Shown here in pieces: positions 52,161-61,841 of a stretch of 64,000 nt of DNA. The notes beneath the pieces were generated by a model. That model worked only from the letters and a program-made list of their open reading frames with translations. It did not search any database and was not told the DNA's origin. The position numbers and the translations under genes were made by a program. Position 1 is the first letter of the stretch. Each line of letters opens with the position of its first letter. The DNA comes from Selaginella moellendorffii (lineage: Eukaryota > Streptophyta > Lycopodiopsida > Selaginellales > Selaginellaceae): the NCBI RefSeq assembly GCF_000143415.4, contig NW_003314333.1, positions 248,001 through 312,000 of the forward strand, given 5' to 3'.

Positions 52161-54902
52161 ATGGCGGAGGTCGCCCTCCCATACCGCTACGATCCACAGC
52201 CGCCGTCGCCGCAGCAGCAGCCACCCAGGCCTGGCTTGAACATCGACTGGTCGCAGGTGAATCTCGATGAGATTCAGCTCCCTCCGGGCGAGGATTTTGG
52301 AATCAAGAGGTAGGCTTTCTTGTCGAAATCGCTCCACTTAGCGGATCTCGGTTGTGGCTAGTGAGGATGAAGAGGAGGAGGAGGAGATTGTGGAGAGCGA
52401 GTCTGGTTTCGGGAGCATAATTGTCGTAGACAATCTCCCGGTGGTGGAGCCTGCCAAGTATGAGAAGCTCGAAAACGTGGTACGCAAGATTTTTGGACAA
52501 ATGGGAATCATTAGAACGCTCTTCATGCCGAAAGACAAAGCGACTGGCAAAACGGCGGGCTTTGCTTTCATCGAGTACTCCAGTCCCCAGGTATGCAAGA
52601 TGTGGTGGAGTTTTTCTATCGTTTCTCAATCTACTTTGCAGGAGGCCCATACCGCTCGGGAACAAGCCGATGGGTATAAGCTCGACAAGTCTCACGTCTT
52701 TATGGTGAGGATGTTCGATGACATTGACAAGTACATGAAAGTTCCCGAGCAGTGGGTAGCTCCAGAGATCAAGAGCTACGTGCCAGGGGTATGTCTTACT
52801 TTGTTGCTTATGTGCTTCTTTCTTTTCTTAAACACTATTTGCTTTGCATCAGGAGAATCTTCTCGAATGGCTGATGGACGAGAAAGGACGCGATCAATTT
52901 GTGATACGATTTGGCACGGAGACAGAGGTGTGCTGGAACGATGCCCGTCTGTTGAAGGCCGAGACGGCATATCATCGATCGGTAGGCCGAGCTACTGTTA
53001 TCTCTATCTGGTCTGATTCTCTTTTAAATAGTTCTGGACGGAAAGCTTTGTTCAATGGTCTCCCCTTGGAACGTATCTCGCAACAATTCATCGGCAAGGT
53101 GCTGTCATATGGGGTGGATGCACTAACTTTAGCCGGATCACTCGATTCATTCACCAACAGGTCGGAACTTCGATCTTAAATTTTGCTTCATTTTGCTTCA
53201 TTTTGCTTCACCGTGTCAAACGTAGGTGCGGCTAATTGACTTCTCCCCATCCGAAAAGTTCCTCGTAACGTACAGCAGCCACGAACCAAGCAATCCCCGC
53301 GAAACACAAGTAAGTTCGATGTTGCAACCGGTGTTGAGCTGGTCTGAGTACTTGCTATGATTTTGCAGAAAGTAGTGCTTAACGTTTTCGACGTACGAAG
53401 TGGTAAATCGCACCGAGAATTCAAGGGCAGCGCCGACGAGTTTGCTACTGGTGGGACTGGAGGTGTTGCCGGAGTGTCTTGGCCAGTGTTCAGGTTAGTT
53501 CTGACTGGATGATTACCATCTTAACTTGGACTCAAATGCTACTTCCTACATCTAGGTGGTCTGGCGGCCGTGATGACAAGTATTTTGCGCGTATAGGAAA
53601 GCACTGTATAAGTGTTTACGAGACAGAGACCATGGGTTTACTGGACAAGAAGTCGCTGAAAGTTGACAATGTTATAGATTTTAGCTGGTCACCAACCGAT
53701 TCAATTCTGGCCCTTTTTGTTCCAGAAGGCAACGGTGGCAATCAACCTGCGAGGGTATGTATTTGTGTTTGATTTCTCTACATGTGACCTGGTTTGCTCT
53801 CAACTTCAACAGGTCAGCCTGGTTCAAATTCCTGGCAGGGAAGAACTGAGGCAGAAGAACCTTTTCAGTGTCAGTGACTGCAAGATGTACTGGCAAAGCA
53901 ACGGAGACTATCTAGCAGTCAAAGTTGACCGGTATACAAAGACGAAGAAGAGCACGTATACCGGTTTTGAGCTCTTCCGGATCAAAGAACGAGACATTCC
54001 TATCGAGGTCTTGGAGCTTGAGAACAAAAACGACAAGATTATCGCCTTCGCATGGGAACCAAAGGGCCACAGATTCGCCATCATTCATGGAGATGGTCCT
54101 CGTCCCGACGTAACGTTCTACTCGATGAAAAGCCCAAACAACGTGGACCGTGTAACCAAGCTTGCCACGCTCAAAGGAAAGCAGGCAAATGCTCTCTACT
54201 GGTCGCCTGCGGGGCGCTTCATTGTGCTGGCGGGTCTCAAGGCGTATAACGGGCAGCTCGAGTTCTACAATGTTGATGATCTCGAAACTATGGCAACGGC
54301 AGAGCATTTCATGGCAACTGATGTGGATTGGGATCCCGCTGGAAGGTAAGCTCTTCTGAAACGAACTTATCCTTACCACTGGTCGTTTGCAGATATGTGG
54401 CTACTTCTGTTACTTCCGTGCACCAAATGGAGAACGGCTTCATTATCTGGTCTTTCCATGGGAAGCTGATATACAAGGTTTCAAGGGACAGATTCTTCCA
54501 GGTCTGGAAATTGTCAGTGCCATCCACTGCCGCCGACTGACGGTTGCTTGTGTTTCCTTACAGTTCTTGTGGCGCCCCAGGCCTCCATCTCTCCTTAGTA
54601 GCGAAGAGGAAGCCGAGATTTTTAGGAACTTGAAACAGTATTCCAAGAGGTATGACCAAGAGGACATAGAATCGTCGAGGTTCCACAGCACCCAGGAGTT
54701 GGAGCAGAGGAGGAAGCTGATTGAGGAGTGGAACGGGTGGCTGTCTTCGTGGAAGCAAATGCACGAGGCGGACAAGCCTTACCGGCAGGAGCTTCGTGAT
54801 GGCGAGCCCAGCGACGACGAGCAGGAGTACGAAGACGAAGAGGTTGAGATTGAGGAGGTGATTGATGTGGAAGAGATCAAGGAAGAGGACCTTGAGGCGT
54901 AA
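52161..54902 (+). CDS. eIF3b: Translation initiation factor eIF3 subunit b
   Basis: Scaffold subunit of eIF3, which brings the 40S subunit to mRNA. Eleven exons: 52161-52309, 52362-52590, 52642-52788, 52853-52981, 53032-53160, 53226-53309, 53369-53493, 53556-53754, 53813-54345, 54393-54501 and 54564-54902; 723 codons. An RRM lies at about 65-145 (GFGSIIVVDNLPVVEPAKYE, KTAGFAFIEYSS). Then comes a beta-propeller with WSPLGTYLATIHRQGAVIWG, LIDFSPSEKFLVTYSS, FSWSPTDSILALFVPEG, FAWEPKGHRFAIIHGDGPRP and DVDWDPAGRYVATSV, and an acidic C-terminal helix that binds eIF3a/g/i (FLWRPRPPSLLSSEEEAEIF). All phases agree. The gene is divergent from the sulfurase-like gene (219 bp between ATGs). Confidence 0.96.
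53181..53210. repeat. TTTTGCTTCA x3 in an eIF3b intron
   Basis: Three perfect 10-bp units inside the intron 53161-53225, close to the acceptor; a short tandem expansion with no coding effect. Confidence 0.9.
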
Positions 54903-54956
54903 CGTATCGTTGTTGAGTGAGGAATATACCTATATCTAGGTATTTAATTTCTTGCT

Positions 54957-55931
54957 TTACAAGTGTATTGATAGGGGTGGCGGGGATGCATATACTTTGG
55001 TATCCCAGGTACCTTTATCTAAATCAAACGAAAAGGATGCTTTATCACCGTTGCCCGAGACACAAGCAAAATTCATGAAGTTCCCGGCCTGCCCAATATA
55101 ACTCAAGTCTTGACAATTTTCCATCTTGCGCAGGCCCACATCCCTCTCAAGAAATTGCCTCCACAAGGACTCCGAGATTATGATCTCGTACTGTAGACCT
55201 CCAACATTCTTGAGCACCAAGTAATAGAGCTTCCCCCTCCAAGGAGCCAGGACATACTCTACACGCGGGTTGTCGATTAAAAGCCTATGTGACACACTCT
55301 TCCTTGCCAGATCAAAAAAGGCCACCTCCATACCCTTTCTACAGAGAACAACGTCTTGTGTCACCACCAGCAGCAGCGATCCATTGCGCAAGGCCCCCGT
55401 CACACTGTGCCACTCCGCTTGTCCGCGAGTGAAGCTCCAAACCACGCCATCCGAGCGCCACACCACAAGCTTGTAATCCCAGGGAGGGGACGAAGAACGA
55501 GTGGCAATGAGGCGGACCCTGGACATGTCCCCAAATTGCAGGTAGGGGATCTCCTCCCAGCGGTTGACGAAGGGACTCCCGACGAAGAGCCGCCTCACCT
55601 GTGTGGAGCGCGCGAGGAAGAGGCGCTTGTCTTGAGACACGGCGCACAGCCAGTCGGGAACGTCCTCCTCCACGTCCTCGAAATGCCGGGGCGCCCAACG
55701 CATCGCCTTGCCGCTGCTGTCCTGGATGCAATTGGCGTCGGGGAAGAGGCAGGCGCTGTCCCTGTAACATCTCCGGAAGGTGGGCTCGTCCACCACTGAC
55801 CTCCACACGCGGCACACGCACCTGGCGCTTAGAACAGCCGAGAAGGGGAGCCTGGCGAGGATTTGAGCCACAACCTCGGGCATAATGCCCGATATCCCTG
55901 TGCCCCAGCACCCCTTCTTTGGAGACGCCAT
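54957..55931 (-). CDS. F-box protein
   Basis: Single exon, 324 codons. The F-box is near the N-terminus (about 16-55): IMPEVVAQILARLPFSAVLS and ARCVCRVWRSVV, the part that binds SKP1 in SCF ubiquitin ligases. The rest looks like a beta-rich, kelch-like C-terminus: QDKRLFLARSTQVRRLFVGS, WDYKLVVWRSDGVVWSF, AEWHSVTGALRNGSLLLVV and FSFDLDKGTWDTKVY. Plant F-box proteins are many and diverse, so the substrate cannot be told. The gene is convergent with eIF3b (54 bp between stops). Confidence 0.85.
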   Translation of the reverse strand: MASPKKGCWGTGISGIMPEVVAQILARLPFSAVLSARCVCRVWRSVVDEPTFRRCYRDSACLFPDANCIQDSSGKAMRWAPRHFEDVEEDVPDWLCAVSQDKRLFLARSTQVRRLFVGSPFVNRWEEIPYLQFGDMSRVRLIATRSSSPPWDYKLVVWRSDGVVWSFTRGQAEWHSVTGALRNGSLLLVVTQDVVLCRKGMEVAFFDLARKSVSHRLLIDNPRVEYVLAPWRGKLYYLVLKNVGGLQYEIIISESLWRQFLERDVGLRKMENCQDLSYIGQAGNFMNFACVSGNGDKASFSFDLDKGTWDTKVYASPPPLSIHL

Positions 55932-56474
55932 TAGCCCTTGCCTTTCCAGTCTCGATTTCTCGACTCAAAGGGCAATTTTTCTAGAACCTTTTCAAGTTCG
56001 GAAATAAACCTTTTGTCCAATACGATAGTGTTAGCACCATCATGATGTCGAGTTTAATCCGCCAGTGGCGCTTCTTCATCTGTCCCACTGCTTCCCGCCT
56101 ATCTGGCACCTCTCAATAATCTGGGTCCGGTGTTGCTCGAAAGAAATTGTATCTGTGAATGGGAATCGAATCGTGATGAGCTTCCTCGTGTTCGCGCAGC
56201 TACTGCTCTGATGCTCATGCTCTTTCCTTAAGAAAAAGCTTGAATACACTTGGAACTTTGGTCTCTCTATCGCCACTGCCGCAATGTTAGTTTCTCACGA
56301 TCGTATCCTGAACTTTGGCAGATGTGAGCTGCTGGAGCATCGACAGGCTCGAAAGCTCCGACTGCTGTATATGAGCTCGCGACTTCCAAAGCGTCTGCGG
56401 TGTTAACAAACTCACCTCTGTAGAACTGAGAAAATATTTCATATTCCGCCACGTCAGCATTAGGTCACGACGGT
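55932..56474. other. Spacer without supported gene
   Basis: Only two short minus-strand ORFs of 60-66 codons (56076-56276, 56267-56452) are open here. They show no family resemblance and no splice signals that join them. I see no gene. Confidence 0.5.
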
Positions 56475-57840
56475 TGGGGAAGCAAGGAGGGAATAAAGAG
56501 TTACAATGCTGCCAAGAAGAATGCCGAGAAGAATGGACTTCGCTTGCGTTGAGAGGTGAGAGAGCGATAGGTGTCCACTTGCGAATAGACTCCTGGGTTC
56601 CCTGGGTTCTTCACTGGTACATTGTCCAAACCCAATTTCTCAATAAACCTACAGAGTTTGAGCGAGAGGCAAACCAAGTAGTGTCGTTGTAAAATTGGGA
56701 CTAAACAGCAGTGTAGTTTTGTTGAACCGATCCAAATATAAAGATTATCCAGACAAAGATGCTCCTGCTCGCTTTGCTCAGCCTTCTCTCGTCCCAGACT
56801 ACAGCCTTCTCTCATCCCAGACTACAGCCAAACTTCAAAATTGGCTTATCTGTGGCCAAGAGCTAGCAAAAAAAACTGGCAAGTGCAGTGGGGGCCCAAG
56901 TCTGGCCAAACAGGATCATAACAGGAGTATGCTCTAGAGGAGCTAGAAGGATGGGAGATCAATGAGAAATCCCACAATCTTCAACTCCTCTTCACCAAAA
57001 GAAGCAGAAACTGGAAGATCAGGAAGTGCCTTGTGGGGACAGCCAAGCCTGGGAAGAGCAGCATGGTGAATATAAGTGGTGGGTAAGGTGAGATCTGCCA
57101 CACAGGTGTAAAGCACAATCGTGAGGTCCAGCAGAAATGGTGGTAGAAGCTCGAAACACCAGATTGGAAGGTGGATGAGAGAGGCTCACCACACATTTCT
57201 GTTGGACCTTGGAACTCCCCTGGCTTGTCCATTTATGTGAGTGGGCACTTTTATGCCTGTGTGGCAGATCTCACTTTACCTACCAATTATATTGACCATG
57301 TTGCTCTTCCCACACTCTGTTGTCCCCTCAGGGCACTTCCTGATCCTTTGGTTTCTACTTCTTTCAGTGAAGAGGAGTTGGAGATTGTAGGATTTCTCAC
57401 TGATCTCCCATATACCCTTCTTGGCAAGTCTTAAATGGCTAACTTCTAGCTCCTCTGAAGCATGCTCCTGTTATGATCCTGTTTGGCCAGACCTAGGCCA
57501 CCATTGCACTTGCCAGTTTTTTTTGCTAGCTCTTGGCTGCAAAAAAGCCACTTTTGAAGCTTGACTGTAGTTTGGGATGTGAGAGAAGGCTGAGTAGAGC
57601 GAGCAGGAGAATCTTTGTCTAGATAATCTTCATCTTTGGATCAGTTCAACAAAACTTTAAGCGTTCACACTGCTGTATAGTCCCAATTTTATAATGACAC
57701 TACTTGCTCTCGCTCAAAATCTGTAAGTTTATTGAGAAATTGGGTTTGGGGAGAAATTGCCTCTCAACGCAAGTGAAGCCGCTCATTCTTCTCGGCATTC
57801 TTGGCAGCATTGTAACTCTTTATTCCCCTCTTGCTTCCAG
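56475..57840. repeat. Long foldback: about 650-bp inverted arms with a short loop
   Basis: The left arm (56475-57142) and right arm (57188-57840) are imperfect reverse complements over nearly their whole length. Examples: AATAAAGAGTTACAATGCTG at 56492 pairs with CAGCATTGTAACTCTTTATT near 57807; GAGATCTGCCACACAGG at 57090 pairs with CCTGTGTGGCAGATCTC near 57257; AGGTCCAGCAGAAATG pairs with CATTTCTGTTGGACCT near 57196. The loop is about 45 bp. Differences are mostly substitutions and short indels. No protein is encoded in it. A direct partial third copy of the right arm lies at about 58010-58130 (TGAGAAAAGGCTGAGCAG; ATAATCTTCATCTTTGGATC). Confidence 0.85.
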
Positions 57841-59740
57841 ATCATCAAGTTTGAGCATGTCATCCAGGACCCATTCTTCAACTGGAGGAGGAACCGTAGT
57901 GTCTTGAGAAGTCTCACTATCATGACAGATTTCCACATCACCACTCTCATCTGGAGCATCATGATCAGCTACAAAAACCTGGTGCAAAGGTGGTGGTGGC
58001 TCAGCTGCCAAAAAGCCAGGTTTGAAGCTCAGTTGTAGTCTTGGACGTGAGAAAAGGCTGAGCAGAGAGAGCAGGAGCATCTTTGTTTGGATAATCTTCA
58101 TCTTTGGATCGGTTCTACAAGCATCTTCATCTGGATCATCTTCATCCCCATTGTGGAAGATGTTTCCACTTGCAAATAGACTTCTAGGTTCTTCATTGTC
58201 AAAGTCACGAAACTGTTGCCGAATCAGGAACATTATCTATAGCATTGCATTTATTTCTTGAAGGCTACACAAAGGTTGATTTCTCAGCAAGTTATCAAGG
58301 TGGAATGGTTTGAGAACTCAAGCACATGAATTACACCCGCAACTCCAGCTTTGGCTTTGTTACGAGTCATTGTGAGAGTGAGCCTCTCCAGGAAAAACAA
58401 ACAAGGATGGAATCATTACATTCACCAGGCAACAAAGAACTCTCTAGGGAAACAAAACTTCTAAAGAAAGCTGGCCAAGCAGGTAGGGCATAGTAATCTC
58501 TTGAGCAGCCCTGGACATAGAGGTTTTGACAATCCAGCAATGGCCTTGATGCATGCACCCAAATTGCTGCTGGCAAGTGAGTCAGCCATCTGGCCCTCAC
58601 AACTGGCTTATCCTTGAGGGAAATACAATAAATGGATCATCTGAATTGCAAAAGCTTACCCCTCATTGCTGCCTATATTGCTAATGCCCATGCTTGAATA
58701 GCCAGCCATCATGAGCTCCTCCAGCCTAGAGCCAACCATCCGGCCCTCGCAATTGGCTTGTACTTGATGGGAGCTAAGAAAGAAGAAAAAAAATGGGGGA
58801 AAACTTACCCCATCAAAGCCCTCATTGGCAGCCACATTCTTGCTAGTTGGGATTGCTGGGCGTGCAAGCTAGCAATCACAAGAATTGTAGAAACCTTGGC
58901 AAGATCTATAATAATGTTGTATGGAAAGCCAAAAGCTCTACCAAATCTTGATCAGAATAGAATTTCTCCAACTTTGAAAGAAAACCATAAAGGTGCAAGA
59001 AAATAATACAAATATGATAATAAAATTCATTGGCTTTAGTTAAGTTCCTTTGCCAAGGCTCTTGCCTATAGTACTAGCTCCTACTTAGTTTTACTTGGTT
59101 TCAACAACTCACTACACGAACAATGGAGAGTTAGCTATTCATCCATGGATTGCCAAATCTCTCCCAATCCCCCTCCTTGGGTTAGATTGAACTTAAGGTT
59201 CGGTTATACTCCCCACAGGCACAAGCGACTAAACACACCAAGCTTCCAAGTTCTTAACATCCCTTGGTACAACAAAACTTAATCATAGTACCCTTTAAAT
59301 CCCAAGCTTTGGATGCAACACTTGTTTCAAGACACCAGGGGAAACACTGTGGCCTAACAGTCCGGTATGAGTACCTCTACTCCCCCACACCCATCCCGAA
59401 AGGAAGGCCCAAGCCCTTAGGAAGGGTGAGGACTAATGAGCCATAAAATACTTAAGTGGGGCACCACACCATATAAGCTGAGAGCACCACAGTTGGTTTC
59501 CCTTCCGGGAGTGGGAGCTACTCTTGAGCACTTCTTGGGGTGGCCCCTTCGGCACCACCCAAGTCCATGTTCACTCCCACCCAAGGCCCCTTGGCCCTAA
59601 TTTCAACCTCAAATCAATTTGGAAGCACCACTAGAAAGTTTCTTCAAGATTATTTTTTAGACCTCACTACCCCTACAACCCCCCCCTCCCCCAAGGGAGA
59701 CACACACTTTGGGCTTTCAGCCTTCGACCTGTATTAGTAC
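57841..59740. other. Gene-poor, repeat-like tract
   Basis: No gene with family resemblance or convincing splicing is seen. A minus-strand ORF (57820-58233, 137 codons) with an acidic part (CHDSETSQDTTVPPPVEEWV) may be a transposon remnant; it includes the third foldback copy. From 58400 on, tracts such as TTGATGGGAGC and CATCCGGCCCTC recur loosely at 58580 and 58735 (a short direct duplication around GCCAACCATCCGGCCCTC and CAGCCATCTGGCCCTC). Confidence 0.45.
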
Positions 59741-60012
59741 TTGGACTCGGACTCGGACTCGGTCCCGGACTCGATCTCGGACCCAACCTCAGACTCGGTC
59801 TTAGATTCGATCTTGTATTCGACTTCAGACCTGATCTCAGACCCGACCTCAGACTCGACTTCGGACTTAGTCTCGAACCCGATCTCGAATCTTGGACTCT
59901 ATCTCGAACTCAGTCTTGAACTTGATCTTAGAGTCGGCCTCAGACTCGATCTCGGACTCTGTCTCAAACTCAGTCTTAGAATCGGTCTTAGACTCGATCT
60001 CAGACTTGGTCC
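59741..60012. repeat. Degenerate hexamer array (GACTCG-like)
   Basis: About 45 units of the form GACTCG/GACCTC/GATCTC in direct tandem. It opens as a plus-strand Asp-Ser-Asp-Ser ORF only because of the period of six; the second half reads Leu-rich in the same frame after one indel. It is a decaying minisatellite, not a protein gene. Confidence 0.88.
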
Positions 60013-61186
60013 TATTTGATGAACTCTTTATCATTTCGATCATGCTTTCGGGGATCCTTTAGCCTATGACACCTCGGGAGTTGGTTCCTTACAGCAAGGT
60101 TATCAAGGTTAGGGAGTAATTCTCACATGTTCAAAGGGATAGCTTTAAACAAAAGCTGATATTTAAAGATTTACAACTTATGTATAAAATTATATGCTGA
60201 CTAATTGATTTGCTAAGGGGGATTGGCAAGTTGGAAGAATGAAATTTCTAGCAGAAGTATTGACTTCAAAAAAGAAGCTTGGAGGAGCCCTTGCACAATC
60301 ATCAATTAATCACTTAACTTATGAAGTGAGAGGATTGGAAACTTAGATGAGCTAGAATCTGTAGTGTGTGTATATAAAAAAAAGCTAATTAATATAGATA
60401 TAAATTTAGTGCATAATGTGGGGAGTTATGCCTAGCATTCTAGGTGATAGTGTTCATAAATGCATATATGGAGGTTGAGTCTAACCCTTTAGTGCTTGTT
60501 TTAATGCAATGTATATATATATTTCTCAAGGTCCTTTAGGGACTATTACAAAAAAAAACACTCACTACTAGCCTATTTTTTGCGGTGATTTCCGCCCTTC
60601 AAGAGGGATTGTTGTGTCTATAGAATATCCCAAATCTATCATATGGCTTGCATGAGAAAGTTCCTCCATTGTAAATATTTTTCAAAAAAGAGTAAAACCT
60701 TTCTATCGTGGCCAAGCTGAGGTAGCTAGTGGGATCATTATTGCTCTAGCTTTAGCTTTGAAATTTATTAGAGAGATTTTGAAAGGATATATCTATTGAC
60801 ACAGTTTGTGTTACAATTTTTTATCTTACTCAAAATCTCTCCCAACATTGCAAAGCACTTGTTATAGCTAGGAAGACTTGTCCATGGCTGATTGATGTTA
60901 GTGGACTTGATAAGAGTTTTTCCACCTTACATTAAGAGTGTTTTGAAATTTTCGAGAGACTAGTGTGATTATAAAAGCCATGAAGCATTACTTACTTGGA
61001 TACCTTGTGTGGCTCATCAAAACTTTGTTCTAGCCATATGACTTGGTGGTGAAGGCAATAGGAGTAACCCCAAGGGTGGCCTCAAAGCTATATTAACTTT
61101 ATATTTAATCATTAAACACCCAAAAGCATGTTTATGTTATTAATAGTTTATACCCTCTCTCTAAAACCAAACCATCCAATTGTGAA
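60013..61186. other. AT-rich spacer without supported gene
   Basis: AT-rich with short A and TA runs. Short open stretches near 60690-60790 and 60860-61060 show no recognisable family. I see no gene. Confidence 0.5.
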
Positions 61187-61259
61187 TGGACATGCCTCAA
61201 TTTAACTGGGGGTCAGCTGTAGCAAGAAGGTGACCCCCAGTTAAATTGAGGCATGTCCA
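61187..61259. repeat. Perfect 29-bp inverted repeat (stem-loop)
   Basis: Left arm 61187-61215 and right arm 61231-61259 are exact reverse complements (GGACATGCCTCAATTTAACT is in the left arm) around a 15-base loop GCTGTAGCAAGAAGG. It could be the terminal part of a small inverted-repeat element, a cruciform, or the stem of a small RNA precursor. A 159-codon minus-strand ORF (61213-61692) begins across it, but has no family resemblance. Confidence 0.9.
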
Positions 61260-61741
61260 CATGGAAGGGGTGATGTGGCAATGGAAGGAAAGAAACAGCT
61301 TCTTGTAGAATAACCATGCTGGGTGAGCTAACCCTATAACATGTGTTCATCTCTTCTCTCAAAGAAACAAGTGGGGTGGTTTGGTTGCAATCCATGGCAT
61401 TCAGATCCAAGGTTGGTGACAAACAAACAAGGGATCTCGTGATCTTAATTCCACTTGTGGTAGCAAATCGCAAATTATAAGGGTCAATTGAACATTCTTC
61501 CAAGGACCATAGACTAGATGGAGTGTGACCAGGTGTGTAGGAACCATGACACCAGAAAGAAATCAAACATCGTTCGATTCCTTTCAGGCGGGGCGTACGG
61601 ATGCCCCTAAAATCTTTGACCGTGAAACTTGTTTGTTGATGACAACAAAGAACCCTAACCAAAACTTCGCTTGACGGATGCGAAATTCTCAATCGCTACT
61701 CATAGATGATCAACGCCACCCTCTCTCTCTCTCTCTCTCTG

Positions 61742-61805
61742 TGTGGCATCGATCCCCTTACCTATCGCTTGCGAAGCGATTGCTCTACATCTGAGCTACA
61801 TCCCC
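61742..61805 (-). pseudogene. tRNA-Ala(CGC)-like relic, 3' end lost
   Basis: On the minus strand it begins GGGGATGTAGCTCAGATGTA, identical in style to plant tRNA-Ala, with D stem GCTC/GAGC. The anticodon arm is perfect (ATCGC, loop TTCGCAA, GCGAT; anticodon CGC). After GGGGATCGATGCC the T stem no longer pairs and the acceptor 3' strand is replaced by an (AG)n run (about 61720-61741). So the 5' two-thirds look intact but the molecule cannot form a normal acceptor stem. Confidence 0.65.
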
Positions 61806-61841
61806 TTCCTCGCCCCAGTCGAAATGGTGGTGGTGCTCAGA

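Noticed and set aside
59741-60019. 92-codon ORF rich in Asp-Ser (SD-repeat-like protein)
   Set aside because: It is a by-product of a hexamer tandem array with period six; the composition switches to Leu-rich after an indel, and there are no flanking exons.
61213-61692. 159-codon minus-strand ORF as a gene
   Set aside because: It ends across the perfect hairpin, has no recognisable domain and no supporting splice sites; left as unassigned.
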